A stretch of 64,000 nucleotides of DNA, taken from assembly GCF_005860805.1 (NCBI RefSeq), contig NZ_VCEJ01000004.1:310001-374000 (forward strand). Reading direction: 5' to 3'. The notes beneath the pieces were generated by a model. It was not told the DNA's origin and did no database searches. It saw only the letters and a list, made by a program, of their open reading frames with translations. Made by a program: the position numbers and the translations under genes. This stretch comes from Dyadobacter luticola. Its GTDB lineage: Bacteria > Bacteroidota > Bacteroidia > Cytophagales > Spirosomataceae. Positions 1 to 8,734 of this stretch are shown piece by piece; the first letter of the stretch is position 1; every line of letters begins with the position of its first letter.

Positions 1-496
1 TCGCCAGATAATCACCAGGAAGCATGAATTTATATACTTTGCCGAAAACTTCTGGCTCATTTTGCTTCACCCAGCCGAGCTTGGAAGCAGTAAAGTTGCC
101 GGGGGAGTTGAGCAGATGTGGAAGAACATATTCTTCCCCAATAGTTTCCATCGCATGGTTGCCTACCTCCACCGCCCGGCTGTCGCACCAGATGATCGAT
201 GGCCGCAGCACATTCATGTCTTTATCAATAACTACCAGGCCATGCATTTGATAGGAAATACCGATTGCACCGACTTCCTCAGCCGGGATACCCGCTTTTT
301 GAATGACAGATTTAGAAGCCAGGCAGGCGTTTTCCCACCACATTTCAGGTTGTTGTTCGGCAAAACCTGGCTTGGGAGAGGCTATCGTCATTTCGCGCTC
401 GGGATAAAATGCGGATGCAACCACTGCGCCCGAGTCTGCGTGTATCAAACATGCTTTGACGGAAGAACTGCCTAAATCAAACCCCAGAAAATACAT
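1..496 (-). CDS. xylB: xylulokinase (FGGY carbohydrate kinase), N-terminal part
   Basis: Phosphorylates D-xylulose to xylulose 5-phosphate in the cytoplasm, feeding the pentose phosphate pathway. Only the first 165 codons are inside the window; the C-terminal half lies off the left edge. Visible features are the FGGY phosphate-binding start (GFDLGSSSVKA, residues 5-15), the MHG motif (84-86) typical of xylulokinases, and WCDSR (103-107). The ATG at 496-494 starts exactly at the conserved N-terminus. Upstream lies a region with large inverted repeats that may be an operator. Another FGGY sugar kinase is possible, but the MHG context favours xylulokinase. Identification is from motif reading only. 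Confidence 0.85.
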   Translation of the reverse strand, partial: MYFLGFDLGSSSVKACLIHADSGAVVASAFYPEREMTIASPKPGFAEQQPEMWWENACLASKSVIQKAGIPAEEVGAIGISYQMHGLVVIDKDMNVLRPSIIWCDSRAVEVGNHAMETIGEEYVLPHLLNSPGNFTASKLGWVKQNEPEVFGKVYKFMLPGDYLA

Positions 497-812
497 TGTT
501 ATATCAGGTTAATGGATCAGAATGCTTTAATTTTTAAATATAAGAGTTGAAAAGTACAAAATTGGTCAAAAAGTTCAAGGAAAGGAAGTTAATTAAGTGT
601 AAAATTTACACTTAATTAATAGCGCTGCAAATCGACCAGAAAGCTGATAGAACTAGGCGTTATGTGCTGCGTAGAAAAAATTCTGCATGCGCTATAACAT
701 AATTGATTTCATGGAATCTATTTTGAGCCTATTTTGTGTTTATCTTGCACAAGGTCAAATATCCGTGGATATTTGAATTACGATTAAATCACAGCATCCT
801 TTATCGGGAAAT
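497..812. promoter_or_regulatory. divergent intergenic region with three inverted repeats
   Basis: This 316-base region separates the divergent xylB and M28 peptidase genes and contains no convincing gene. It holds a palindrome at 589-619 with perfect 15-base arms (TTAATTAAGTGTAAA and its complement, one base between). A weaker repeat lies at 659-698 (GTTAT and ATAAC ends). A second perfect palindrome at 755-776 has 10-base arms (TCAAATATCC and GGATATTTGA, two bases between). The first lies 93 bases before the xylB start and the last 36 bases before the M28 start, so both fit operator sites. The assignment as regulatory is inference. Confidence 0.5.
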
Positions 813-2276
813 ATGAAAAAAGTTTTACTAGCAGTCTTGGTTGGTGGGTTGATTGTGCCCTTTTCCGGGTTTCTTCCAGGCGAAAAAAAATGGGAAAAGC
901 CCTTCTCGAAAATTGACAGTGAGGTCAGAAAAAACAGTAAGGCTTATACTACACTCGAAGATGCTACAAAGACCATCGGTCACCGGCTAACCGGCAGCGC
1001 CAACGGTGAAAAGGCCGAGGAGTACGCATTTAAGCTTTTGAAAAGTTACGGTTTTACCGATGTGGCTTACCAGCCGTTTGAGGTTGAAGCGTGGATGCGC
1101 GACACTGTCACACTCTCCATCGCGCCAGGCAGCAGCGATAATTTTAGGGACGTGCCCGTGGTTTCACTCGCACATTCTCCCGTTGAGGCAAACTTGCAGG
1201 GTGAGATTGTGGATGTGGGAAACGGCTTGGAGGAAGATTTCGAAGCCGTCAAGGAAAAAGTGAAGGGAAAAGTCGCCCTGGCTAACATTAACCTGGTGGG
1301 CGTGACAGGGAAAAAGAACCTGCACCGCTCTGAAAAAACAGCATTGGCTATCAAGTATGGGGCACGTGGTGTCATCATGGTAAATGGCGCGCCGGGCAAA
1401 ATTCTGCTGACGGGCACAGCTTCTGTTACCGGAGCAATTATTTCAATTCCAGCGGTTTGCGTATCTAATGACAGCGGCAAGGAGATTAGAAAATGGCTAA
1501 GTGAAGAAGCTCCGCTGGAAGCACATATCGATATGCACAACCTGTCGAAGCCGATCAAAGCCAGAAATGTGATTGCCACATTGAAAGGAAAATCGGATGA
1601 AAAAGTGATCATCGGCGGGCACCTTGATTCGTGGGATTTGGCAACCGGCGCGATCGATAATGGTATCGGATCATTTGCAGTGATGGATATAGCAAGAACA
1701 TTTAAAGCATTGAAGGTCAAACCTGAAAAGACGGTGCAATTTGTTTTGTTTATGGGCGAGGAGCAGGGGCTTTTGGGATCTAAACATTTTGTGAGCGAAC
1801 TGAAAAAGTCGGGAGGGCTCGACAAGGTGAGTTATATGATGAACCTGGACATGACCAATGATCCGAAGGGCGTGAATGCGTTTGGCTGGGATAATATGAA
1901 TGATTTTTTCGCGAATGTCGGTGCGGCGATACACGATGTAGATCCAAATTACAAAAATGAGACGATCAACCGGGCAGGTTTGCACAGCGATCATCAGCCG
2001 TTTATGCTGCAAGGCGTGCCCATTGCAGGGCTATCGGGTAATTTGGAACCGGGCGTACTGCAATGTTACCACGCCGATTGTGACGATTTTAGTTTGGTAA
2101 ATAAAGCGCAGCTTGAAAATACGGTCCGTATTGCCTCCATGTATTTGTATGCCTTAGCGAACACCTCGGACATACCTGTTAAAAGATTGTCCGACCAGAA
2201 AACCAAAGAATTCCTGATCACGCAAGGTTTGAAAGAGGAGTTGATTATCGGCCAGGATTGGCGCTGGGAGCAATAA
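813..2276 (+). CDS. secreted M28 family zinc peptidase (carboxypeptidase Q-like)
   Basis: A 487-residue exported metallopeptidase that probably trims peptides in the periplasm. It starts with a hydrophobic signal peptide (MKKVLLAVLVGGLIVP). A PA-like insertion follows at about residues 130-250. The M28 catalytic domain shows the co-catalytic zinc pattern: H270 and D272 in HLDSWD, D282 in AIDN, E316-E317 in GEEQG, D346 in MNLDM, and H391 or H394 in LHSDH. Length and PA insertion match plasma glutamate carboxypeptidase-like members. Which of H391 and H394 is the metal ligand cannot be settled by eye. It stands alone, 32 bases before ispE in the same direction. Confidence 0.9.
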   Translation: MKKVLLAVLVGGLIVPFSGFLPGEKKWEKPFSKIDSEVRKNSKAYTTLEDATKTIGHRLTGSANGEKAEEYAFKLLKSYGFTDVAYQPFEVEAWMRDTVTLSIAPGSSDNFRDVPVVSLAHSPVEANLQGEIVDVGNGLEEDFEAVKEKVKGKVALANINLVGVTGKKNLHRSEKTALAIKYGARGVIMVNGAPGKILLTGTASVTGAIISIPAVCVSNDSGKEIRKWLSEEAPLEAHIDMHNLSKPIKARNVIATLKGKSDEKVIIGGHLDSWDLATGAIDNGIGSFAVMDIARTFKALKVKPEKTVQFVLFMGEEQGLLGSKHFVSELKKSGGLDKVSYMMNLDMTNDPKGVNAFGWDNMNDFFANVGAAIHDVDPNYKNETINRAGLHSDHQPFMLQGVPIAGLSGNLEPGVLQCYHADCDDFSLVNKAQLENTVRIASMYLYALANTSDIPVKRLSDQKTKEFLITQGLKEELIIGQDWRWEQ

Positions 2277-2308
2277 TTTTTGATAAGGCTGTTGCCTAAT
2301 TTCGCAGA

Positions 2309-3121
2309 ATGATGCTGGTATTTCCGAATGCAAAAATTAACATTGGTTTAAACATTGTAGAAAAAAGACAGGATGGTTTTCACAACATCGAGTCCTGTTT
2401 CTATCCGGTAGATTGGACCGATGCCCTAGAAATTTCGGTTGCCGACAATTTTCGTTTTCAATCCAGTGGTATTACAATACCGGGTGATGGCTCTGATAAT
2501 CTGTGTTCCAAGGCATACCAGTTGATCGCCAGTGACTACGATTTGCCGCCGGTAAATTTGCATTTGCTCAAACATATCCCGATCGGAGCGGGGCTGGGTG
2601 GAGGTTCTTCTGACGCTGCGTTTACGATCAAAGCGTTAAATCAACTGTTTAGCCTTGAAATTTCTGTTGAAAAACAAATTTCTTACGCACGTAGATTGGG
2701 CAGCGATTGTGCTTTTTTCATTCTTGACCGTCCGGCTTACTGTTATGGTAAAGGCGATGAGTTTGAAGAAATAGCATTGAGCTTACAAGGAAAATGGATC
2801 GTACTCGTCAATCCGGGTATACATATCTCATCTGCGGAGGCTTATGCGGGAGTGAGGGCGCAACCAAGTGAAGAGGATTTGCGTAAGATCTTGAAAGACC
2901 CGATTACCAGCTGGAAAGACCGGGTAAGAAATGATTTTGAGGCAACACTTTTCAGCAGGTATACGCTTTTAAAAGAAATAAAAAGCGAGTTATACAACGT
3001 TGGCGCAGTTTATGCGTCTATGAGTGGGTCGGGTTCAACACTGTTCGGGATTTTTGATCAGGAAACAGATTTGAGAGCCACTTTTCCGGAATTTAAAGTC
3101 TGGCAAGGTCACTTAAAGTAA
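2309..3121 (+). CDS. ispE: 4-diphosphocytidyl-2-C-methyl-D-erythritol kinase
   Basis: ATP-dependent kinase of the non-mevalonate (MEP) isoprenoid pathway, phosphorylating the 2-hydroxyl of CDP-methylerythritol. The 270-residue length is normal. The GHMP-kinase ATP motif PIGAGLGGGSSDAA is at about residues 91-104, the N-terminal NAKINIGL segment is present, and a C-terminal MSGSGSTLFG glycine motif is intact. Two ATG codons occur in tandem (2309 and 2312), and either may be used. A TAATTTCG element ends five bases before the first ATG and could be a -7 box of a nearly leaderless transcript, but no good -33 element is evident. Confidence 0.95.
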   Translation: MMLVFPNAKINIGLNIVEKRQDGFHNIESCFYPVDWTDALEISVADNFRFQSSGITIPGDGSDNLCSKAYQLIASDYDLPPVNLHLLKHIPIGAGLGGGSSDAAFTIKALNQLFSLEISVEKQISYARRLGSDCAFFILDRPAYCYGKGDEFEEIALSLQGKWIVLVNPGIHISSAEAYAGVRAQPSEEDLRKILKDPITSWKDRVRNDFEATLFSRYTLLKEIKSELYNVGAVYASMSGSGSTLFGIFDQETDLRATFPEFKVWQGHLK

Positions 3122-3206
3122 ATTAGAAATATAATATGTCCGGTTACTTGAAATAGTCGTTATATTCAGCAGCCGACATGCTTTTGTATCCCTATTGCAT
3201 TATTAA

Positions 3207-3818
3207 ATGAGTCCGAAACCAACTACCAAATTAAGGGAAAGCCCTTTTACAAAGCGACGTGAACCGCTCGGGTTCATGCTTTGGCTTGGTGTTGCGGGCA
3301 GCTCATTACTTTTTACATCTATTTTTCTCATCTTCCTGGTGCGGATGCATCGGGAAACCGGACATCTGGTAGCATTGCCGGACATGTTCTGGCTGAGTAC
3401 GCTGGTCATCCTTTTCAGCAGCATTACTTTGCATGAAGCCCATCTGGCATTTAGTAATGAGCGGTTTTTGCATTACCGGGTATTCCTGGGCGCTACGCTG
3501 CTGCTCGGGCTGACATTCATTCTGCTGCAAGTGGGTGGCTGGGCCGAGATGGTAAAAACCGGGGTGTTTATTGGTGCCAGTACTTCTCAGGGATTTATTT
3601 ATTTGCTAACCGGTCTGCATTTGGCCCACATTCTGGGCGGTGTTTTTTACCTAATCTATCTATTCCGCAAGGCAATCAAAAACCGGAGCTACGTCGATTC
3701 TTTCGTTTATAGCGTGAACCCACCAAACCGGCTTCGTATCAAGCTTTTTACACGATACTGGCATTTTACAGGCGCTCTCTGGCTGGTGGTTTTTATTTTC
3801 CTGGTACTTCTTTACTAG
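3207..3818 (+). CDS. heme-copper (cytochrome c) oxidase subunit III
   Basis: A 203-residue integral membrane protein of the cox3 family, a non-catalytic subunit that stabilises the oxidase in the cytoplasmic membrane. About five hydrophobic helices are visible. The conserved pieces include [12 protein letters not shown] in the second helix region, GWAEM, and the late motif [11 protein letters not shown] followed by [14 protein letters not shown], typical of the family. The other oxidase subunits are not in this window, so it is a lone gene here. Its last 26 bases overlap the end of the convergent MFS gene. It could serve a caa3-type or another oxidase; the partner cannot be deduced. Confidence 0.88.
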   Translation: MSPKPTTKLRESPFTKRREPLGFMLWLGVAGSSLLFTSIFLIFLVRMHRETGHLVALPDMFWLSTLVILFSSITLHEAHLAFSNERFLHYRVFLGATLLLGLTFILLQVGGWAEMVKTGVFIGASTSQGFIYLLTGLHLAHILGGVFYLIYLFRKAIKNRSYVDSFVYSVNPPNRLRIKLFTRYWHFTGALWLVVFIFLVLLY

Positions 3819-5034
3819 GCTCAATCAAATTTTTCTTCAAACTTCTTCTCGCCAAAATAGTGCTGGCTAGTGTCAGGATTGCGGCAGTAAGCATAGGTGC
3901 GCCCGGGAAATAAATTTTCGCCTCAGGCCGCGTGAATGTGGAAAAAAGATTGGTCATCAGCGGAGGGCCGATGATGGAAGTAAGGCTTTGCAGGCTTGTC
4001 AATGCACCCTGAATTTCACCTTGCTCATTGGCTGCCACTTGCGTAGAAATGATGCCCTGGATAGAAGGCCCTGCGATACTGCCTAGAATGTACGGGATCA
4101 TGAAAACATACATCATCCAGCCTTCGGTAGCAAATGCATACAAGACAAAACCGAGCGCATACAGCAACAAACCCACATATACACCTCTGCGCTGCCCCAG
4201 CTTTGGTAAGATCAGCCTGATCAGATAGCCTTGTACCACAGCGCTCAGAATGCCGACTGCCCCGAGCGAGTAACCAATGTGCGCCTCGTCCCACTTGAAT
4301 TTTTCAATCACATAAAATGCCCAGTTACTTTGGACAGCATGTACCGCAATGTAGACAAGCCCCAGCGAAAAGATCAGTCCATAAATAACCGGGTAGCGTT
4401 TGAGGTTTTGCAGCGAGCCGATAGGGTTAGCACGGGACCACTGAAATTTGCGGCGGTTTTCAAGCGCCAGGGATTCCGGGAGAATAAAGTAGCCGTACAG
4501 CCAGTTAAGCAATGAAAATCCAGCCGCCGCCATAAACGGAACCCGGGTGCCAAACTGACCCAAAAGTCCGCCTACCACCGGCCCAATGATAAAACCCAGC
4601 CCAAATGCTGCACCGAGTAAGCCAAAATTCTGCGCTCTTTTCTCAGGTGTACTGATATCCGCAATGTATGCCGCACCCGTCGTAAAGCTGGCGCCCAGGA
4701 TCCCAGCGATGATCCGGCCAACATATAACCAGGCCAATGTAGGTGCGAAAGCAAGGAAAATGTAGTCGATCCCAAAACCAAATAAAGAGGCCAATAAAAC
4801 CGGCCGACGACCGAATTGATCGCTCAAAGCCCCGATGATGGGTGCGCAAACAAACTGCATGGAAGCATAAGCAAACAAAAGCCAGCCGCCGTCCCGGGAT
4901 GCGGCGCTAATGTTGTCCCCTGTCAATTCGCTGATCAGTTTTGGCATGACCGGAATGATAATTCCGAGCCCGATCACATCTATAAGAAGCGTAATAAAGA
5001 TAAAGCCAAGTGCAGGCGTACGTTTTGCGGTCAT
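3793..5034 (-). CDS. MFS transporter, TetA/TCR-like drug-proton antiporter family
   Basis: A 413-residue major facilitator protein with about 12 membrane helices. The loop 2-3 motif A is clear ([14 protein letters not shown]), as is the helix 5 antiporter motif region ([15 protein letters not shown]), which points to a drug:H+ exporter of the TetA type rather than an importer. The substrate cannot be read from sequence. The C-terminus reads into the cox3 gene from the opposite strand by 26 bases. Upstream, an 8-base inverted repeat (GATTTTCC/GGAAAATC, 5043-5070) sits between it and the OmpA gene and could be an operator or a weak terminator. Confidence 0.88.
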   Translation of the reverse strand: MTAKRTPALGFIFITLLIDVIGLGIIIPVMPKLISELTGDNISAASRDGGWLLFAYASMQFVCAPIIGALSDQFGRRPVLLASLFGFGIDYIFLAFAPTLAWLYVGRIIAGILGASFTTGAAYIADISTPEKRAQNFGLLGAAFGLGFIIGPVVGGLLGQFGTRVPFMAAAGFSLLNWLYGYFILPESLALENRRKFQWSRANPIGSLQNLKRYPVIYGLIFSLGLVYIAVHAVQSNWAFYVIEKFKWDEAHIGYSLGAVGILSAVVQGYLIRLILPKLGQRRGVYVGLLLYALGFVLYAFATEGWMMYVFMIPYILGSIAGPSIQGIISTQVAANEQGEIQGALTSLQSLTSIIGPPLMTNLFSTFTRPEAKIYFPGAPMLTAAILTLASTILARRSLKKNLIEPSKEVPGK

Positions 5035-5042
5035 ACAGAAAT

Positions 5043-5070
5043 GATTTTCCCTAAAAATAAAAGGAAAATC
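5043..5070. repeat. short inverted repeat before MFS gene
   Basis: GATTTTCC at 5043-5050 pairs with GGAAAATC at 5063-5070 across a 12-base A-rich loop, in the 54-base gap between the OmpA gene stop and the MFS start on the minus strand. It lacks a clear run of T on either side, so it is not a strong terminator. It may instead be a regulator binding site for the exporter gene. Confidence 0.35.
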
Positions 5071-5088
5071 CGGCGTGTTGACGAAAAC

Positions 5089-6678
5089 CTACTTCTTTAA
5101 AATCTTGAATTCCACGCGGCGGTTTTGCTGCTGGCCCTCAGGCGTGTCATTTTTCGCAACCGGAGAAGTTTCCCCGTAACCTTTGCTGGCTACCCGGTCG
5201 GGCTCGATGCCTTTGCCGATCAGATATTCCCGCACGGAGTCGGCGCGGTCCTGCGAAAGCTTGATGTTGGATTCCGCACTACCCGTATTATCGGTGTGTC
5301 CGCCCAGTTCAATGGTCAATGTCTTATTTTCGGTCATCGAAATCGCGATGCGGTTCAGCTCCGGGAATGATTCGGGGTTTAATGTTGACTTACCTGTGGC
5401 GAAAAAGATGTTATTCAACCGCACGATCTGACCTTCCTCTATCGGGATCAGTTTCAGTGATTTGTTTGCAATTTCTCTAAAACCTTTGTCCTTTCCGCTG
5501 CCGGTCGAGTCGGTCAGGTCAATGTTCTCACCTTCGGCGATGAAGTTTGGCGCTACCGCCCGCCAGCTGTATTTCTGGCCGTAAGGAAGTACGATTTTGT
5601 ATTCTCCGGTTGTAGGGTTTGTCGTAGCCGTGCCCACTTCCTCGCCATCCGCCAGGTTTTCATAAATAATGGTAGCCTCGACCGGTTTTCCGGTTTTGGA
5701 ATCGATCACTTTTCCACTGATCATCACCACAGGATCGGCCACCGGAATGTTGGCGATAGGCGCCTCGGCAGTGGTATCGGCCGGAACCGTTTTGGGGCGC
5801 AAGTCAAAACGTACGACATCACCTTTGCCCTCGGTACCTTTGAAAGAGATCATATAAGCATAATCTCCCAGCGCGGAAATCGTATAATATGCATCATAAC
5901 CATCAGTATTAATCGCTGGGCCCAGATTCACCGGGCGGCTCCACCGCTTCCACGACTTGTCGATGCGCTTGCTGTAATAAATGTCGTTGCTGCCCTGGCC
6001 GCCTTTCCGGTCACTGGAAAAATACAATGTTACTCCGTCAGGGGCGAGAAAAGGGGTAGTTTCCGTAAATTCTTCGGTATTGATTTCAGGTCCCAGGTTT
6101 AGCGGTTTTGTCCATTCTCCGCTTTTTTGCTTGAAACTGACATAAAGATCGTCGGTCTTGCTATTCTTTTTTTCACTGAAAGACATTACAAGTACTTTGC
6201 CGTCAGTCGACATATAGCCGCAATCAAATTGCCCTTTGCTGATCTTGGCATATCCGGGAATTTCAATTTTATTAGGAGCAGACCAGCCGCGGGCAGTTTT
6301 TTTACTGGTAGAAAATCCCCGGGTTTCGTAAACCCCGTTTTTATACGAACCCTTGATCAGCAAGGTGTTACCGTCAGGCGTAATGCTGTAAAGGCTGTTG
6401 TAATCTTCTTTATTAAGTGGTGGCGGAAGCCGTCTTGCCTGCGACCATTTGTCGTTTTTCAACTCCGAATACCAGATATCCTGGCTGCCTTTCGAGCCGT
6501 GCGTGTTTTGCGGGTGACTTATCCTTGAAAAGTAAATGGTCTTCCCGTCCGGGGCGATAATCGGGCTTATTTCATTGTATTCGGTGTTGACTGTCTTTCC
6601 CAGATTTTCCAGCTGCGCGTGGGCGCACAGGGAAGCAGACAAAGTAAAAATTGTGATCAGTAGTGAGTGACGCATCAA
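5089..6678 (-). CDS. PD40-repeat / OmpA-family outer membrane protein
   Basis: A 529-residue exported protein. It has a signal peptide (residues 1-21, ending CAHA). WD40-like PD40 beta-propeller repeats follow at about 35-285, with recurring APDGKTIYFS, SITPDGNTL and APDGVTLYFSS units. A carboxypeptidase-regulatory-like or Cna-B-type domain lies at about 318-405. A C-terminal OmpA peptidoglycan-binding domain at about 415-529 has GGHTDNTGSAESN and LSQDRADSVREYL followed by NRRVEFKI. This architecture is common in Bacteroidota, and it probably anchors the outer membrane to murein while presenting a propeller. The TolB-like propeller does not make it TolB, because domain order and the OmpA end differ. 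Confidence 0.9.
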   Translation of the reverse strand: MMRHSLLITIFTLSASLCAHAQLENLGKTVNTEYNEISPIIAPDGKTIYFSRISHPQNTHGSKGSQDIWYSELKNDKWSQARRLPPPLNKEDYNSLYSITPDGNTLLIKGSYKNGVYETRGFSTSKKTARGWSAPNKIEIPGYAKISKGQFDCGYMSTDGKVLVMSFSEKKNSKTDDLYVSFKQKSGEWTKPLNLGPEINTEEFTETTPFLAPDGVTLYFSSDRKGGQGSNDIYYSKRIDKSWKRWSRPVNLGPAINTDGYDAYYTISALGDYAYMISFKGTEGKGDVVRFDLRPKTVPADTTAEAPIANIPVADPVVMISGKVIDSKTGKPVEATIIYENLADGEEVGTATTNPTTGEYKIVLPYGQKYSWRAVAPNFIAEGENIDLTDSTGSGKDKGFREIANKSLKLIPIEEGQIVRLNNIFFATGKSTLNPESFPELNRIAISMTENKTLTIELGGHTDNTGSAESNIKLSQDRADSVREYLIGKGIEPDRVASKGYGETSPVAKNDTPEGQQQNRRVEFKILKK

Positions 6679-6688
6679 AGGGAGGTAG

Positions 6689-7285
6689 TTAATTATTGTC
6701 TACATATAACGACCTGTCCAGAGGCTTATTTCCCGGATTTTCTTTGCGGTAAATTTCCATTTTTTCCAGCAACGCATCTGGGTTTTCATCCACCAAAAGC
6801 AGCTTCCGGTTATCGGGATGCATAAACCCTTCTTCCACCATCTTATCCAGCTGAGCCAGAAGCAGGTCGTAGTAACCGTTGACATTTAACAAACCCACCG
6901 GGCCGTGGAAAATCCTCAGCTGCGACCAGGTTAATATTTCAAAAAGCTCATCAAATGTGCCGTATCCGCCCGGCAGCGCAATCACGCCATCCGACATGGA
7001 CACCATTTTGGCCTTTCTTTCGTGCATGGTTTCCACGAAATGCAGTTCAGAAAGTGTCTTATGCGCATTTTCCAGTTTTGACAGAAAATTAGGAATGATA
7101 CCCGTCACAAAACCGCCGTGATCCATCGCCCCGTCGGCAACCCGGCCCATCAAACCCATATTTCCGCCGCCGTAAATCAACTTAATACTCCGCTTTGCCA
7201 GCTCGTGGCCGAGCGCGTAGGCAGCTTCACTATATAATGCTTTTTTGCCGGGATTAGAACCACAATAAACGACTATGGACTGCAT
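6689..7285 (-). CDS. LOG-family nucleotide 5'-monophosphate phosphoribohydrolase (TIGR00730)
   Basis: A 198-residue Rossmann-fold enzyme of the LOG (LONELY GUY) family, which releases a free base from nucleoside monophosphates. Members are often annotated as lysine decarboxylases in error. Diagnostic motifs are GGGNMGLMG at residues 39-47 and PGGYGTFDE at 105-113, the latter carrying the catalytic glutamate, with R90 and K91-K93 just before the MVSMSD segment. Full family length. It lies 10 bases before the OmpA gene and 32 bases after mpl on the same strand, so the three may be co-transcribed. Confidence 0.92.
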   Translation of the reverse strand: MQSIVVYCGSNPGKKALYSEAAYALGHELAKRSIKLIYGGGNMGLMGRVADGAMDHGGFVTGIIPNFLSKLENAHKTLSELHFVETMHERKAKMVSMSDGVIALPGGYGTFDELFEILTWSQLRIFHGPVGLLNVNGYYDLLLAQLDKMVEEGFMHPDNRKLLLVDENPDALLEKMEIYRKENPGNKPLDRSLYVDNN

Positions 7286-7317
7286 ACTTTTTATTTAAAT
7301 GTGTGATTATTAGTTAC

Positions 7318-8709
7318 TTATTCTGCTTTTGCAAGAATTTCTTCCGCCAGTTTTTTAAGATCCGTATCGCCGAAAGTGCCGGAACTCATAAGCAGCAGAC
7401 TGGCATTTTCCCAGCTCAGCGATTTCAGGAATGAGGTCAATTCGCCGGCATCCGTGAATACCTTTAAATCGTCCCGCTTAAAAGCCACCCGGATATCTTC
7501 CTCCGAAATCGCTTCCAATCTTTTGTGCTCGACGGTAAGTGGATTGTAGTATACGACTGCAATGTCAGCGGCTTTCAGCTTTCTCCGGTATTGTTTCAAG
7601 AAAGCCTTGTTCAAACTGCTGAAAGTATGCAGCTCGGCGCAGGCTACGAGGGTACGTTCCGGAAATTGCTCTTTTAATGCTGCAGTGGTGGCTTCCACTT
7701 TGGAAGGCGCGTGCGCAAAATCACGGTAAATGCTTACGGAACTATTGGCACCCAGCAATTCCATTCTTTTGGAAGCACCTTTAAATGATTGGATTGCCGC
7801 GTAAAAATCCTCGTCAGTCACACCCAGCCTTTCGCAAACGATCCGTGCGCCGCTGATATTCTTCATGTTATGGTTTCCAAAAACCAGCACCGGAACTTCT
7901 CCCTGCTCCTGCGTGATCAGGATCGTTTTACCATTTTCAATTTTGTTGGGATGTACATTATAAGGAGCGCTCACTACATCGGGGCGTTCTTTCTGGCCGA
8001 TCACATCAAGCATATCATCGGTTTCATCGAAAATGATCGCGCCGGCTTTTGGGATGGCATCTGCCAGGAGTTCAAATTGTTTTACATAAGATTCCCAGGT
8101 TGGAAAAACATTGTAATGGTCCCACGCAATACCGCTGATTAATGCAATGTGCGGCTGATAATGCATGAATTTCGGCGTGTGGTCGAGCGGCGAAGTGAAA
8201 TATTCATCTCCTTCGATCACGATCACCGGCGCTTCATCGGACAGCTTCACCATATTCTCAAAACCCTCGATCTGCGCGCCTACCAGGTAGTTGAAAATCC
8301 GGTTGTTGAATTTCAGTACATGCAGGATCATAGAAGTGATGGTCGTTTTTCCGTGACTTCCGGCAATCACTACACGCTGCTTATTCTGGTTTTGTTCAAA
8401 TATATATTCGGGATAAGAATACACTTTAATTCCCAGATCGTGGGCTTTTGCCAGCTCGGGATTGTCCTGTCGGGCGTGCATGCCCAGGATGACGGCGTCC
8501 AGATCTGCCGTGATTTTTTCGGGAAACCAGCCTATTTCCTGAGGAAGCAAATGGTGTTTTGCCAGCCGGCTCGACGAGGGTTCATATATTTCATCGTCGG
8601 ACCCCGTAACTATATAACCTTTCAAATGAAGCTCGATGGCCAGATTGTGCATCACGCTGCCACCGATAGATATGAAATGTATTTTTGACGAAGTTGGATT
8701 TTGACTCAT
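7318..8709 (-). CDS. mpl: UDP-N-acetylmuramate:L-alanyl-gamma-D-glutamyl-meso-diaminopimelate ligase
   Basis: Murein-recycling ligase that attaches the recovered tripeptide L-Ala-gamma-D-Glu-mDAP to UDP-MurNAc in the cytoplasm. The 463 residues contain the N-terminal UDP-binding Rossmann segment (HFISIGGSVMHNLA), the Mur-ligase ATP loop GSHGKTT at residues 117-123, a central ATPase domain with EGDEYFTS, and a C-terminal domain with DFAHAPSKVEAT. The family split from MurC is supported by MHAR (77-80), AHAPSKV and overall length. It implies mDAP-type peptidoglycan and a recycling pathway. Confidence 0.93.
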   Translation of the reverse strand: MSQNPTSSKIHFISIGGSVMHNLAIELHLKGYIVTGSDDEIYEPSSSRLAKHHLLPQEIGWFPEKITADLDAVILGMHARQDNPELAKAHDLGIKVYSYPEYIFEQNQNKQRVVIAGSHGKTTITSMILHVLKFNNRIFNYLVGAQIEGFENMVKLSDEAPVIVIEGDEYFTSPLDHTPKFMHYQPHIALISGIAWDHYNVFPTWESYVKQFELLADAIPKAGAIIFDETDDMLDVIGQKERPDVVSAPYNVHPNKIENGKTILITQEQGEVPVLVFGNHNMKNISGARIVCERLGVTDEDFYAAIQSFKGASKRMELLGANSSVSIYRDFAHAPSKVEATTAALKEQFPERTLVACAELHTFSSLNKAFLKQYRRKLKAADIAVVYYNPLTVEHKRLEAISEEDIRVAFKRDDLKVFTDAGELTSFLKSLSWENASLLLMSSGTFGDTDLKKLAEEILAKAE

Positions 8710-8734
8710 TGATGGTGGATACTGATGAATATTC

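Noticed and set aside
1067-1825. Long open frame antisense to the M28 peptidase gene
   Set aside because: It lies fully inside a clear conserved gene, has no recognisable domain, and its composition is that of a reverse shadow.
5089-6678. TolB periplasmic protein
   Set aside because: The propeller is at the N-terminus and the protein ends in an OmpA domain, unlike TolB.
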